A DNA stretch of 64,000 nucleotides. It comes from Algoriphagus halophilus (GTDB lineage Bacteria > Bacteroidota > Bacteroidia > Cytophagales > Cyclobacteriaceae). Where the stretch lies: NCBI RefSeq assembly GCF_900129785.1, contig NZ_FSRC01000003.1:372001-436000 (forward strand). The letters are read 5' to 3'. Within the stretch, counting starts at the first letter, position 1. Each line of letters starts with the position of its first letter. A program made the translations under genes and the position numbers. Shown one piece after another: positions 36,886-45,391 of the stretch. A model generated the notes under the pieces. That model had not been told where the DNA came from. It was given only the letters and a program-made list of their open reading frames with translations, and ran no database searches.

Positions 36886-38256
36886 TTAACCCAAATAGAC
36901 AGTTTTGGTGTTTACAAATTCCAAAATGCCATATCTGCCTAGCTCTCGACCAAATCCGGATTTTTTGATGCCGCCAAAAGGGAGGTGAGGATTAGAAGCA
37001 ACCATGGAGTTGATAAATACAGCTCCACTTTCAATTTTACTCGCCAGTAACTCTCCCTTCTTGAGGTCTTTAGTCCAAATTGAGCTGCCTAGTCCAAATT
37101 CAGAATCATTTGCCAACTTGATGGCTTCTTCCTCATTTTTTACAGAAAACAGGGTGGCTACTGGCCCAAAAAGCTCTTCCGAATAGGCTGGAGAATTTGA
37201 AGAAATGTCCGTTAAAACGGTGGGAGTGAATAATGCTTTCCCATCCTCAGGTTTTACTCCCCCTACTAGCACTTTTGCTCCTTTTTCTACACTCGTTTTC
37301 ACTTGATCATACAACTCTGACGCTAAATCAGCTCTAGCCATACATGCATAATCTGATTTTTCATCCAAAGGATCACCTTGATTCAATTCTTTTAATTTTC
37401 CAGAGAAAAGTTCTACAAATTTGGAATAGACGTCTTGTTCTATAATAAACCGTTTGGCAGCAATACAACTTTGTCCATTGTTGATCATTCTGGCCTTGAC
37501 GGCAGTTTCAGCTGCTAAATCAATGTCTGCGTCTTTTAAAACGATAAAAGGGTCGCTTCCCCCAAGCTCCAAAACGGCTTTTTTGATGTTTTTCGCCGCT
37601 TCAGATGCTACACTGGCACCTGCTTTTTCGCTTCCAGTAAGTGTGACGGCTTTGATGATTGGATTGGAAATTACTTGAGTTGTGGCTTTTGAGTCAATCA
37701 ATAAACTTTGAAAAACACCTTTTGGGAATCCTGCTCGTTCGAAAACCTCCTCAATTGCCAAAGAACATTGCGGGACATTCGATGCATGTTTTAAGAGTCC
37801 GGTATTTCCAGCCATCAAAGTGGGTGCAGCAAAACGAAAAACCTGCCAAAAAGGGAAATTCCAAGGCATTACTGCTAATACAGCGCCTATGGGTTCATGG
37901 CTAAGTTTTGCCTTCTTTCCATCTGGTAATTCGATGGGTTCATCTTGAAGGAATTCAGATGCGTTTTTGGAATAATACTCACAGACCCAAGCGCATTTTT
38001 CCACTTCTGCTACGGATTCTTTGATTACTTTGCCCATTTCTAAAGAAATGATGTTGGCATATTTCTGTTTTTCCTTTAGTAGCTGTTTTCCCGCATTTGA
38101 CATGAGTTCAGCGCGTTCAGAAAAAGATGTGTTTTTCCAATTATTGTAGGTTTGATCTGACAATTCTAACTTTTCCCGAATTCCAGGTTCATTTAAAGAG
38201 GGATAGCTTTTTAACAATTCTCCAGTGTATGGATTAACCGATTTGATTTCACTCAT
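36886..38256 (-). CDS. NAD(P)-dependent aldehyde dehydrogenase, succinate-semialdehyde type
   Basis: 456 residues, the short GabD/AldA-like length. Active-site motifs: general base Glu in LELGGSDPF, nucleophile Cys in GQSCIAAKRF, and the ending LPFGGIKKSGFGRELGRYG. The N-terminal PYTGELL and MPWNFPFWQ complete the family pattern. Best guess is NAD(P)-dependent succinate-semialdehyde dehydrogenase, but substrate range is uncertain. It overlaps the rhodanese gene by 4 bases, so both are translated from one message. Confidence 0.93.
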   Translation of the reverse strand: MSEIKSVNPYTGELLKSYPSLNEPGIREKLELSDQTYNNWKNTSFSERAELMSNAGKQLLKEKQKYANIISLEMGKVIKESVAEVEKCAWVCEYYSKNASEFLQDEPIELPDGKKAKLSHEPIGAVLAVMPWNFPFWQVFRFAAPTLMAGNTGLLKHASNVPQCSLAIEEVFERAGFPKGVFQSLLIDSKATTQVISNPIIKAVTLTGSEKAGASVASEAAKNIKKAVLELGGSDPFIVLKDADIDLAAETAVKARMINNGQSCIAAKRFIIEQDVYSKFVELFSGKLKELNQGDPLDEKSDYACMARADLASELYDQVKTSVEKGAKVLVGGVKPEDGKALFTPTVLTDISSNSPAYSEELFGPVATLFSVKNEEEAIKLANDSEFGLGSSIWTKDLKKGELLASKIESGAVFINSMVASNPHLPFGGIKKSGFGRELGRYGILEFVNTKTVYLG

Positions 38257-38654
38257 TTTTTTGTTGGTTTGCCTTCTTTCATCCAGTTGTCGATTCCACC
38301 TTCCAATAGATAGACATGCTTAAAACCAGATTCCTTCATGTATGTTGCGGCCTTTGCTTGCCGGATACCGGATTTACAATAGACCACATAGGATTTATTT
38401 TTGTCTAGATTTTCTATTTGTTTTTGAAAATCATCTCCCAAAAAGTTGGTAAGCATGGCTCCATTTATGTGACCTTCAGCATATTCTTCTGGTGTTCTGA
38501 CATCTAAAATAACCGGTTGCGAATTTTGGGATAACAGCTCCTCAAATTCCTTGACAGAAATGTCCTTGATCGGTTCGTCTTTGGATTCAGTTGAACAGGC
38601 AACAAGGATCGACATTAAGAGGAAAGCAAGGAAAGTTTTTAGATAAGATTTCAT
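38253..38654 (-). CDS. Rhodanese-domain lipoprotein
   Basis: 133 residues from MKSYLKTF; the longest frame begins 12 codons earlier. Lipoprotein signal LLMSILVACS with lipobox L-V-A-C. The rhodanese domain holds VILDVRTPEEYAEGHINGA and the active-site loop YCKSGIRQA, with the catalytic Cys. Such exported single-domain sulfurtransferases are thought to move sulfur or protect thiols; role here unknown. Upstream of and overlapping the aldehyde dehydrogenase gene. Divergent from YfcE. Confidence 0.93.
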   Translation of the reverse strand: MKSYLKTFLAFLLMSILVACSTESKDEPIKDISVKEFEELLSQNSQPVILDVRTPEEYAEGHINGAMLTNFLGDDFQKQIENLDKNKSYVVYCKSGIRQAKAATYMKESGFKHVYLLEGGIDNWMKEGKPTKK

Positions 38655-38721
38655 GGGTGAATTGTTTGAAGTGAACTTTTTGAGGGCCAAATTGAAAGGA
38701 ATTTAAGTCCTTTATTTATAA

Positions 38722-39225
38722 ATGTCCACTAAGATTGCACTCATTTCTGATTCACACAGCTTTATTGATCACAAAACCCTTACCTATTTACAAGAAGTAG
38801 ATGAGATTTGGCATGCGGGGGATATTGGAGACCCTAAAGTAATGGAGTCCCTTCCTAAAGGAAAGCTTATTAGGGCCGTTTTTGGGAATATAGATGATAT
38901 GGGAATTCAACAAACTTATCCAGAATGGGAATGCTGGGAGACTGAGGGAGTGACTGTTTTGATGACTCACATTGGGGGGAAACCTCCACGATATGCGAAA
39001 GGAGTGAAGTCAAAAATCAAGGAATTCAGCCCCCAACTTTTTATTTGTGGACATTCTCATATTTGCAAGGTGGAGTTTGATCCTGCTTTAAACTGTCTGT
39101 ATATGAACCCTGGAGCAATCGGTCAACAAGGATTTCATCATATGCGTACAATGCTGCTATTTGAATTGGAGCAAGGGAAAGTGAAAGATCTAAAAGTGGT
39201 GGAATTAGGAAAAAGAGGGAAATAA
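38722..39225 (+). CDS. YfcE-type metallophosphoesterase
   Basis: 167 residues, the normal size for YfcE/MJ0936-like phosphodiesterases. Metal-site motifs: LISDSHSFID (D-x-H), WHAGDIGD (GD), FGNIDDM (GN[HD]-like), LMTHIGG (H) and CGHSHI (GHTH-like). Cuts phosphodiester bonds in small substrates in vitro; natural substrate unknown. Separate gene ending in a strong terminator. Confidence 0.93.
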   Translation: MSTKIALISDSHSFIDHKTLTYLQEVDEIWHAGDIGDPKVMESLPKGKLIRAVFGNIDDMGIQQTYPEWECWETEGVTVLMTHIGGKPPRYAKGVKSKIKEFSPQLFICGHSHICKVEFDPALNCLYMNPGAIGQQGFHHMRTMLLFELEQGKVKDLKVVELGKRGK

Positions 39226-39226
39226 A

Positions 39227-39250
39227 AAAGGCGATCGTTAGATCGCCTTT
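39227..39250. terminator. Bidirectional terminator between YfcE and the 47-residue gene
   Basis: AAAGGCGATC (39227-39236) and GATCGCCTTT (39241-39250) form a perfect 10-bp stem with a 4-base loop GTTA and A/T-rich flanks. Confidence 0.88.
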
Positions 39251-39271
39251 ATACCTTACGGTGAAGGTCAA

Positions 39272-39415
39272 TTATTTTTCAAAAGACTTTTTTAATTCTT
39301 CAACGTCCACGTTTTTGATTACTGGCTTAGCGCTCAGTTGCTTGATTTTAATTACGCGAGTATTTTGAGACAATCTTTTTCTTTTCAACTTTCTCTTTAA
39401 TGTAGTAACTGCCAT
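39272..39415 (-). CDS. Small, highly basic 47-residue protein
   Basis: A 47-residue reading frame on the - strand, MAVTTLKRKLKRKRLSQNTR then VIKIKQLSAKPVIKNVDVEE and LKKSFEK. The N-terminal half is strongly basic (KRKLKRKR) and the C-terminal half contains PVIKNVDVEELK. A perfect -7 element TAATTTTG lies ~40 bases upstream and a strong terminator 21 bases downstream, which supports a true gene. It resembles small basic Bacteroidota proteins of unknown function; an RNA- or ribosome-associated role would fit the charge but is not shown. Confidence 0.85.
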   Translation of the reverse strand: MAVTTLKRKLKRKRLSQNTRVIKIKQLSAKPVIKNVDVEELKKSFEK

Positions 39416-39455
39416 GGTCGTATATTTTTATATGTTTTTATTCCGAAACGAAGCG

Positions 39456-39463
39456 CAAAATTA
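39456..39463 (-). promoter_or_regulatory. Bacteroidota-type -7 element for the 47-residue gene
   Basis: TAATTTTG on the - strand matches TAnnTTTG and lies 41 bases before the ATG. Confidence 0.5.
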
Positions 39464-39548
39464 AGAAAACAAATCTTTTTAGCCTAGTATATTCTTGAAA
39501 TAAATTCTAATTGATTTCAATTAAGGGGGCTGTTTCCCATTTTTTAAA

Positions 39549-39556
39549 TAAATTTG
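39549..39556 (+). promoter_or_regulatory. Bacteroidota-type -7 element for hisS
   Basis: TAAATTTG matches TAnnTTTG, 24 bases before the hisS ATG at 39580. Confidence 0.5.
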
Positions 39557-39579
39557 AAGTCTAAATCACCAGATTAAGC

Positions 39580-40947
39580 ATGCAAAAACCTAGTCTTCCA
39601 AAAGGAACAAGAGATTTTGGGCCAATACAAATGGCTCGAAGAAATTTTATTCTAAATACGATTAAAGACACTTTTCAGCTATTTGGATACCAACAGATTG
39701 AGACTCCTGCCATGGAGAACCTGAGTACCCTGACAGGGAAATATGGGGATGAAGGAGATCAGTTGCTTTTCAAGATTTTAAATAGCGGTGATTTTCTTAA
39801 AAAAGTCAATTCAGAGGACATTGCTTCAGGAGCAGCTGCCACTTTACCAAAAGTGGCAGAAAAGGGACTTCGATATGATTTAACAGTTCCCTTTGCGCGA
39901 TTTGTGGTGATGAACAGAAATGAATTGACTTTTCCATTTAAAAGATTTCAGATTCAGCCGGTTTGGAGAGCTGACCGACCACAAAAGGGGAGATATAGGG
40001 AGTTTTACCAATGTGATGCAGATGTGGTAGGTACGGATAGCTTAGTTTGTGAGGCGGAGATTATTCTAATGATTCGTAATGTCTTTGCTAAGCTTGGACT
40101 TTCCAATTATGATATAAAAGTCAATAATCGGAAAATATTGACTGGGATTTCTGAAGCCATCGGGGAGGCAGGCAAAGAAGGGTCTCTATGTGTAGCGATA
40201 GATAAACTAGATAAGATAGGTTGGCAAAAAGTCAAAGAGGAACTAGGTGAACGAGGATTTGCTTCCCACTCTGTAGATAAATTGGAGCCTCTAGTCCAGT
40301 TGAAAACGGATCTGAAAGGGAAAATTGCCTTTTTAAAGGATTTCTTAGCGACTAGTGAAGTGGGGTTGAAAGGCGTTTCTGAATTAGAGGAAATGCTTGA
40401 TATTCTTGATCAGATGGGGGCGAATTTAGAGCATGTGGATTTTGATATTATGCTAGCAAGAGGTTTGTCCTATTATACAGGAGCTATTTTTGAAGTAAAA
40501 GTGAATGGAGTTTCAATAGGCTCCGTAAGTGGCGGTGGTCGATACGATAATTTGACAGGAGTATTTGGCCTTTCCGGTGTATCTGGAGTGGGATTCTCCT
40601 TTGGTGTGGATAGACTTTATGATGTGTTGGAAGAGTTGGATTTGTTTCCAGAGGAAAGCTTAAAAGGAACCACTCTGTTGTTGACCCACTTTGACCAAAA
40701 AGGATTCCGTTATGCCTTGAACGTATTGAATCAATTCCGAAATGCAGGAATCAAAGCTGAAATTTATCCTGATGTAGTGAAAGCGAAAAAGCAATTTGAT
40801 TTTGCCAATAAAAAAGGTATCCCTTTTGTTGGGATTTGTGGAGACAATGAGATTATGACTGAGACCCTTGCTTTGAAGAACTTGGAGACGGGGAATCAGG
40901 AAAATTTAAAAGTAGAAGAAGTGATTTCTTTACTTAAAGGGAATTAA
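39580..40947 (+). CDS. hisS: Histidyl-tRNA synthetase
   Basis: Class II aminoacyl-tRNA synthetase, 455 residues. Motif 1 region GTRDFGPIQMARR, motif 2 PVWRADRPQKGRYREFYQCD, histidine-binding motifs LARGLSYYTG and GGGRYDNLTG, motif 3 GVGFSFGVDRLYDVL, then the anticodon-binding domain (~360-450). Ends with a 4-base stop overlap with a convergent small gene. Confidence 0.97.
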   Translation: MQKPSLPKGTRDFGPIQMARRNFILNTIKDTFQLFGYQQIETPAMENLSTLTGKYGDEGDQLLFKILNSGDFLKKVNSEDIASGAAATLPKVAEKGLRYDLTVPFARFVVMNRNELTFPFKRFQIQPVWRADRPQKGRYREFYQCDADVVGTDSLVCEAEIILMIRNVFAKLGLSNYDIKVNNRKILTGISEAIGEAGKEGSLCVAIDKLDKIGWQKVKEELGERGFASHSVDKLEPLVQLKTDLKGKIAFLKDFLATSEVGLKGVSELEEMLDILDQMGANLEHVDFDIMLARGLSYYTGAIFEVKVNGVSIGSVSGGGRYDNLTGVFGLSGVSGVGFSFGVDRLYDVLEELDLFPEESLKGTTLLLTHFDQKGFRYALNVLNQFRNAGIKAEIYPDVVKAKKQFDFANKKGIPFVGICGDNEIMTETLALKNLETGNQENLKVEEVISLLKGN

Positions 40948-41225
40948 TCTACTTCCAAAATAGAAGAGACCGGAATCGTTAAACCACCTTTTAAAGAAAT
41001 GTAATCATTTCCAACAGCCCAAACGGTGGTGTGAGTTTGATAAATGTTTCCGTCAGCTGCTTCAAACGTAAGGTATACTTTTGTTTGAAGGAGGTTTCCT
41101 AGCGTCTGAGATCTGAATAGTTTGGAAAGTCTCAACTTCTGTAAATCAGGATCAGGAAGAACTTCTTTTTTGCTGAAAAAGAGGTGTGCAATGTGCTCTT
41201 TTTCAATGGATTCTATTGGTTTCAT
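40944..41225 (-). CDS. Hypothetical protein, 93 residues
   Basis: No family recognised. N-terminal helix (MKPIESIEKEHIAHLFFSKK) and a charged middle with DPDLQKLRLSKLF, then beta-rich sequence (KVYLTFEAADGNIYQTHTTV, WAVGNDYISLKGGLTIPVSS) ending ILEVD. No signal or membrane span, so cytoplasmic. The GNDYISLKGG and IPVSSILEVD ending looks like a small SH3-like barrel. Convergent overlap with hisS (TTAA shared by both stops). Transcribed alone, followed upstream by a 193-base gap with no other gene. Confidence 0.72.
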   Translation of the reverse strand: MKPIESIEKEHIAHLFFSKKEVLPDPDLQKLRLSKLFRSQTLGNLLQTKVYLTFEAADGNIYQTHTTVWAVGNDYISLKGGLTIPVSSILEVD

Positions 41226-41418
41226 GTAGGTTAAGATTAGATAGTATAAATACTAAAAAACCTATATAAAAGTTACATGTTTTTTAAAAAGGAAGAAACT
41301 TTAATTTACAAATGGTTATTATCGTTTTAAAATTGATTTAAATCGTTGATATCCGTCAAAAGCACAGATGCCAAAATTGAAATTGAAATAAAATTTAAAG
41401 TAGAGATAAAGAAAAAAT

Positions 41419-41754
41419 ATGTTTGATATCATGGGGATGATGGGCAAGATCAAGGAAGCCCAATCGAAAATTAAAGATGCACAGGCAAAATTAGTTCACC
41501 TTACAGCAGAAGGTGAATCCGGAGCTGGATTGGTAAAGGTTACGGTAAATGGAAATCGGAAAGTTCTGAAAATCGACATTGATGAATCTTTACTGACACC
41601 AAACGATAAAGAAATGCTGAGCGATCTAGTGGTTGCAGCAACCAATATCGCTATGGATGCCATTGAGGTAAAGATTAAAGCCGCTATGAAATCTGCGACA
41701 GATGGTGTTATCCCCAATATTCCGGGAATGGACCTTGGCGGGATGTTTGGGTAA
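41419..41754 (+). CDS. YbaB/EbfC family nucleoid-associated protein
   Basis: 111 residues. Start MFDIMGMMGKIKEAQSKIKDA then VTVNGNRKVLKIDIDESL and the ending GMDLGGMFG, which match YbaB/EbfC. Dimers bind DNA with a tweezer-like shape and may affect transcription. Not linked here to dnaX/recR, its partners in other genomes. It is followed 88 bases later by a glycosyltransferase gene. Confidence 0.95.
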   Translation: MFDIMGMMGKIKEAQSKIKDAQAKLVHLTAEGESGAGLVKVTVNGNRKVLKIDIDESLLTPNDKEMLSDLVVAATNIAMDAIEVKIKAAMKSATDGVIPNIPGMDLGGMFG

Positions 41755-41842
41755 AAGTCCAGCAAGTAGAAATTCACATCGTTCTAAGGGTCCATCCTTG
41801 CGTGATTCCATTTGACATGGAGAAAATTATAATTAACTCATC

Positions 41843-42850
41843 ATGAAATCCTGTGCAGTAGTCATTCTCAATTACAATGGGGAGGAAATGCTTCAAAAAT
41901 TTCTTCCTTCTGTAATAGAATATAGCCAATCGGATGTTTGGGTAATTGATAATTCGAGTACTGACCAATCTACTACACTTCTATCAAGAGAATTTCCCCA
42001 AGTTAATTTAATCCCATTGAAAGCAAATTTTGGGTATGCAGGGGGGTATAATTGGGGTTTAGAAGAACTAAAGGGGAAATACAAATACTACATACTGCTC
42101 AATTCAGATGTGGAGGTGACGCCAGAATGGGATTTGGACCTGGTAGCATCAGCTGACTTAAAATCTGGATATGCAGCCATACAACCTAAAATTCTTTCTT
42201 TTCAAAACCCGGATTATTTTGATTATGCCGGTGCAGGAGGAGGATTCATTGATGCTCTAGCTTATCCCTATTGTCGAGGGAGAATTTGGGAACATATTGA
42301 AAAGGATGAAGGACAATACGATGATTTTATTGATGTAGATTGGGCATCTGGCGCTTGCATGCTTGTTAATGCCAAGATATTTCATCAAATGAACGGTTTT
42401 GATGCGCATTTCTTTGCACACATGGAAGAAATTGATCTTTGTTGGAGAATGAGGAATAAAGGTTGGAAAATCGGATATGATGGAAAAACCAAAGTATATC
42501 ATGTAGGAGGTGCCACTTTGGCAAGAACTAATCCCAAAAAATTATTTCTTAATATCAGAAATAGTCTTTCTATGATTTTTAAGAATGAAGGGTGGTTGAA
42601 TTTTGGCTTGATTTTTCTGACAAAATTTTGCCTAGAGATGATGGCTGCTATTTCATTTTTCCTAAAGGGTGAAAAGGCAAATGCACAAGCGATTTGGAAA
42701 GGGTATAAAGAGTTTCTAATTCATAGAAACATTTCTGAGGATCAAATTGTGAAAGAAAATAAAGGGAAATCAGTTCCTGGAAAAGGGCCCGTTAAATTCT
42801 TAATATTGAATACGGGGATATTGAAGAAAAAGACTTTCCAGTCTCTTTAG
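41843..42850 (+). CDS. Glycosyltransferase family 2
   Basis: 335 residues. GT-A fold: VVILNYNGEEML at the N-terminus (~6-17), IDNSSTDQSTTL, NSDVEVTPEW (the DXD-like metal site as SD-x-E) and ASGACMLVNAKIFHQMNGFD with FFAHMEEIDLCWRMRNKGW (acidic active-site pair). It resembles rhamnosyltransferase-like enzymes. One amphipathic or membrane segment at ~250-270 (FGLIFLTKFCLEMMAAISFF) suggests membrane association. Acceptor unknown; envelope polysaccharide is likely. Confidence 0.92.
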   Translation: MKSCAVVILNYNGEEMLQKFLPSVIEYSQSDVWVIDNSSTDQSTTLLSREFPQVNLIPLKANFGYAGGYNWGLEELKGKYKYYILLNSDVEVTPEWDLDLVASADLKSGYAAIQPKILSFQNPDYFDYAGAGGGFIDALAYPYCRGRIWEHIEKDEGQYDDFIDVDWASGACMLVNAKIFHQMNGFDAHFFAHMEEIDLCWRMRNKGWKIGYDGKTKVYHVGGATLARTNPKKLFLNIRNSLSMIFKNEGWLNFGLIFLTKFCLEMMAAISFFLKGEKANAQAIWKGYKEFLIHRNISEDQIVKENKGKSVPGKGPVKFLILNTGILKKKTFQSL

Positions 42851-43065
42851 TCAAACAAGATTGGATTATTACTTTTTCTGAAGTATTTCCGAATTTTCAT
42901 CATCATTGCCATACTGACATAAATGATTACTGGTGATCCCATCGTGATGAAGGAGGTATAAATAAAAAATAAACGAATGCTGTCGATAGGGAAGTTTAAC
43001 TTCTCACCTAATCTGGAACATACTCCAAAAGCCCTTTCTTCAAAGAATAATTTTATCTTTTCCAT
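42847..43065 (-). CDS. PspC domain protein
   Basis: 72 residues. PspC pattern: GVCSRLGEKLNFPIDSIRLFF then IYTSFITMGSPVIIYVSMAM and a basic end. One or two membrane spans. PspC domain proteins take part in envelope-stress response, by contact with PspB or a sigma factor; here it is alone. Its stop overlaps the convergent GT2 stop by four bases. Confidence 0.88.
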   Translation of the reverse strand: MEKIKLFFEERAFGVCSRLGEKLNFPIDSIRLFFIYTSFITMGSPVIIYVSMAMMMKIRKYFRKSNNPILFD

Positions 43066-43127
43066 GGTCTTGTAGTGGTTTAGTAATTTAAATTTATAAA
43101 AAATGTTGATCCAAACTATAAAGCAAA

Positions 43128-44903
43128 ATGTTTAATCGATTGTTTTTGAAAACAATAACTTTATTTATCATAACTTTTTTACTTACAGCCTGTGGTTCAA
43201 GAATAGTGCCTGAAAGTAATTTTTTGGAGAATTCTGAAATTACCCCTTCTAAATTAGTCTATCAAAGAGATTCTGTACACTTCAACATAAAAGGTGAAAT
43301 CCCAATCATTTCAGCTTTAAGTCCTAAGAATCCCCGAGTTGAAATTGAGTTAAGGGGATCCAATCAACGAGTTAATTTGGGTGAGCTTGAGCTCCAAAAG
43401 GAATTGGGGAAATATACCTATGGAAATAATTTTACCATTCAATACCAACCTTGGATGGAAGGGGCAGTGTTGGAAGCTTTATTTTATCAAGGGAAAGATC
43501 AAAGTAGTCCCAATGAAAAGAAGATTTTGGCAAAAGGAGTGATTACAACTCCATTATTGGTAAAAGTAGGAGAAGTAAGGCCGGATGAACCGATTCCCCA
43601 GGTGGGATTATATATCCCTACGGGAAGTATGGACAAAGACTTATCCCGGTACTCAGATTTTTCTTTTTATTTTCCCGCAGGATCTTCCAAAGTAGTTGAG
43701 ACGAATCAAAACCATGCGACTTTAGATAGTCTCAAGAATTTCATTTTACTATATCCCTCAATTTCAGGTATAAAGATTACAGGTATTCAATCTCCTGAAA
43801 ATAGCGAAGGCAAAAACAGTAAATTGGGGATGGATCGTGCAGAGGCAACGCTGGATTATTTAAAAAAATCTAATATTCGGATTTTGGATAGCCTACTGGA
43901 TATTAGTTCAAGGTGGAATGACTGGTTTGATTTTAGGCTATTGCTGCGGGATTATGAAAAATTATCTACTCAGCGTAAAGATCAGTTTTATTCGGTTCTT
44001 TTGAATGGGCAAGATTATCAAACTCAAGCAAATGATTTGAGAAAAATTAATGGGTTTAGAGAAGTTTCTAGAGACCTTTTTCCAAAGCTTCGAGCGGCAA
44101 AAGTAGAAATCCAGGCCAAACCACTTGCTGGGCTTGATCAACAGCAAGCTGCGCAGCTAAGAGCTGCATTGGAAAGCTCTGGGTTTAATTCAGGTTTAAG
44201 TCCTGCTGACTGGGCCATTGCAGGAGAGTCTTCTCCAAGGTTGGAAGATAAGGAGGAGATTTATAGTAAGATGACAGAATTGTTTCGCTCTGCTTTACCA
44301 TATAATAATTTGGCAGTGGTAAAAATGAGGCAAGCACAGCGTACCTTGGATCCAAAGAAAAAGAGTTTATTATGGGAAGAAGCTAACCGTCTCCTTGATC
44401 AAGCTCTCCGGATTGAAAATAATCCTTACGTTCTACATAATCAGGGCCAGATTTTGGTCCTTCAAGGTAGGGTAGAAGAAGCGTATAAAAAGTTATCGGA
44501 TGCGTCAGTGCTCACCAAAAACGAAGACTTTATTAGATTGAATGAAAGTCTTAGGGGATCCATAGATATTATCCGAGGGGATTATAAGTTGGCTACTTTG
44601 CGTTTTCAATATCAATATTCCACTCCACAGGATTTTTTTAATAAAGGTTTGGCTTTTTTCATGAGTGGTGATTATGCAAATGCAAGTATTTCTTTTGAGG
44701 AGTCGGTCACAGCAGGACGGTCATTTGGATATGGCTATTATGGGCTTGCTTTGTTAGCAGCGGTCAGTGGGCAGGATGAGGTAGCTTTAATCCATTTAAA
44801 GCAAGCTATTGACAAAAGTGAGGTGCTTTATCAAAAAGCTTTAATTGACCCTGAATTCGAAGAATTAAGACAAACTCAGGCCTTTTTTGAAATATTTAAG
44901 TAG
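43128..44903 (+). CDS. TPR-containing lipoprotein, OmpA-like region possible
   Basis: 591 residues. Lipoprotein signal FIITFLLTAC with Cys22. The N-terminal ~140 residues are beta-rich. The middle part (~180-250: FSFYFPAGSSKVVETNQNHA, then LGMDRAEATLDYLKKS) recalls an OmpA-like peptidoglycan-binding domain by its NxxxGxxRAxxV-like layout, but the match is weak. The C-terminal half has TPR-like helices (EEANRLLDQALRIENNP, FNKGLAFFMSGDYANASISF, EVALIHLKQAIDKSEV). Probably anchored in the outer membrane, with a scaffolding role. Alone between the PspC gene and the SusC leader. Confidence 0.78.
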   Translation: MFNRLFLKTITLFIITFLLTACGSRIVPESNFLENSEITPSKLVYQRDSVHFNIKGEIPIISALSPKNPRVEIELRGSNQRVNLGELELQKELGKYTYGNNFTIQYQPWMEGAVLEALFYQGKDQSSPNEKKILAKGVITTPLLVKVGEVRPDEPIPQVGLYIPTGSMDKDLSRYSDFSFYFPAGSSKVVETNQNHATLDSLKNFILLYPSISGIKITGIQSPENSEGKNSKLGMDRAEATLDYLKKSNIRILDSLLDISSRWNDWFDFRLLLRDYEKLSTQRKDQFYSVLLNGQDYQTQANDLRKINGFREVSRDLFPKLRAAKVEIQAKPLAGLDQQQAAQLRAALESSGFNSGLSPADWAIAGESSPRLEDKEEIYSKMTELFRSALPYNNLAVVKMRQAQRTLDPKKKSLLWEEANRLLDQALRIENNPYVLHNQGQILVLQGRVEEAYKKLSDASVLTKNEDFIRLNESLRGSIDIIRGDYKLATLRFQYQYSTPQDFFNKGLAFFMSGDYANASISFEESVTAGRSFGYGYYGLALLAAVSGQDEVALIHLKQAIDKSEVLYQKALIDPEFEELRQTQAFFEIFK

Positions 44904-45391
44904 GCTTTTTAAAATTAATTGAAATTACATTTTCCTAATGGAAGATAGGATTTTTTGAAAATTCTCTAAATTATCGATCTGAAAAAATAGTTATGTTTAA
45001 ATTTTTTGATACTTTATTAATTATATCATCATTTTAGTTTCATTTTTTTTCGAAAAATAATATCTCTACCAAATTTTATTTTTCGCTTTTGGATTTGAAA
45101 TTTGTTTTAGAATCTTTAACATTGACGATCAAGTAAAATAATAAAACCCAAAATGATTGCCAATGAAGTATCTTTCCTACAACTAGTACCTCACCCAGCA
45201 TCTACCGATGCGCTCAAACCTATAGGGTAAAACCCCTTTGCAGGTATTCTACCACGGTATAGCAACTATTAAAAACTTCTGATTTAGATCAGCACCAGTT
45301 GCTGTTAATTTGCGAGCTTTCGCAATCGATTGCATTAACAATTGAAAACAAGCATTTACAATTAATCTTGTTACCCAATCTATCTATGTTT
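44904..45391 (+). other. 488-base non-coding region before the SusC gene
   Basis: AT-rich up to ~45150. No reading frame of merit is seen. From ~45190 it holds structured sequence: hairpin GCATC-TACC-GATGC (45198-45211), GGGT-AAA-ACCC (45225-45235), TACC-AC-GGTA (45250-45259) and the nested palindromes at 45303-45340 listed separately. This is probably the promoter and leader of the susCD operon. No TAnnTTTG box was found with confidence. Confidence 0.6.
45303..45340. promoter_or_regulatory. Nested inverted repeats with a LacI-like palindrome before susC
   Basis: Seen directly: TGTTAAT (45303-45309) with ATTAACA (45334-45340) encloses TTGCGA-GCTT-TCGCAA (45310-45325), which overlaps the perfect 12-base palindrome GCAATCGATTGC (45322-45333). 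CGCAATCGATTGCA has the central CG and A/T half-sites of LacI/GalR-family operators such as PurR. It lies 50-90 bases before the SusC start. A binding site or a mRNA fold is possible; not tested. Confidence 0.5.

Noticed and set aside
45299..45391. N-terminal extension of SusC to 45299
   Set aside because: The 31 extra residues come before a clear signal peptide and overlap the palindromes; the ATG at 45392 fits the family.
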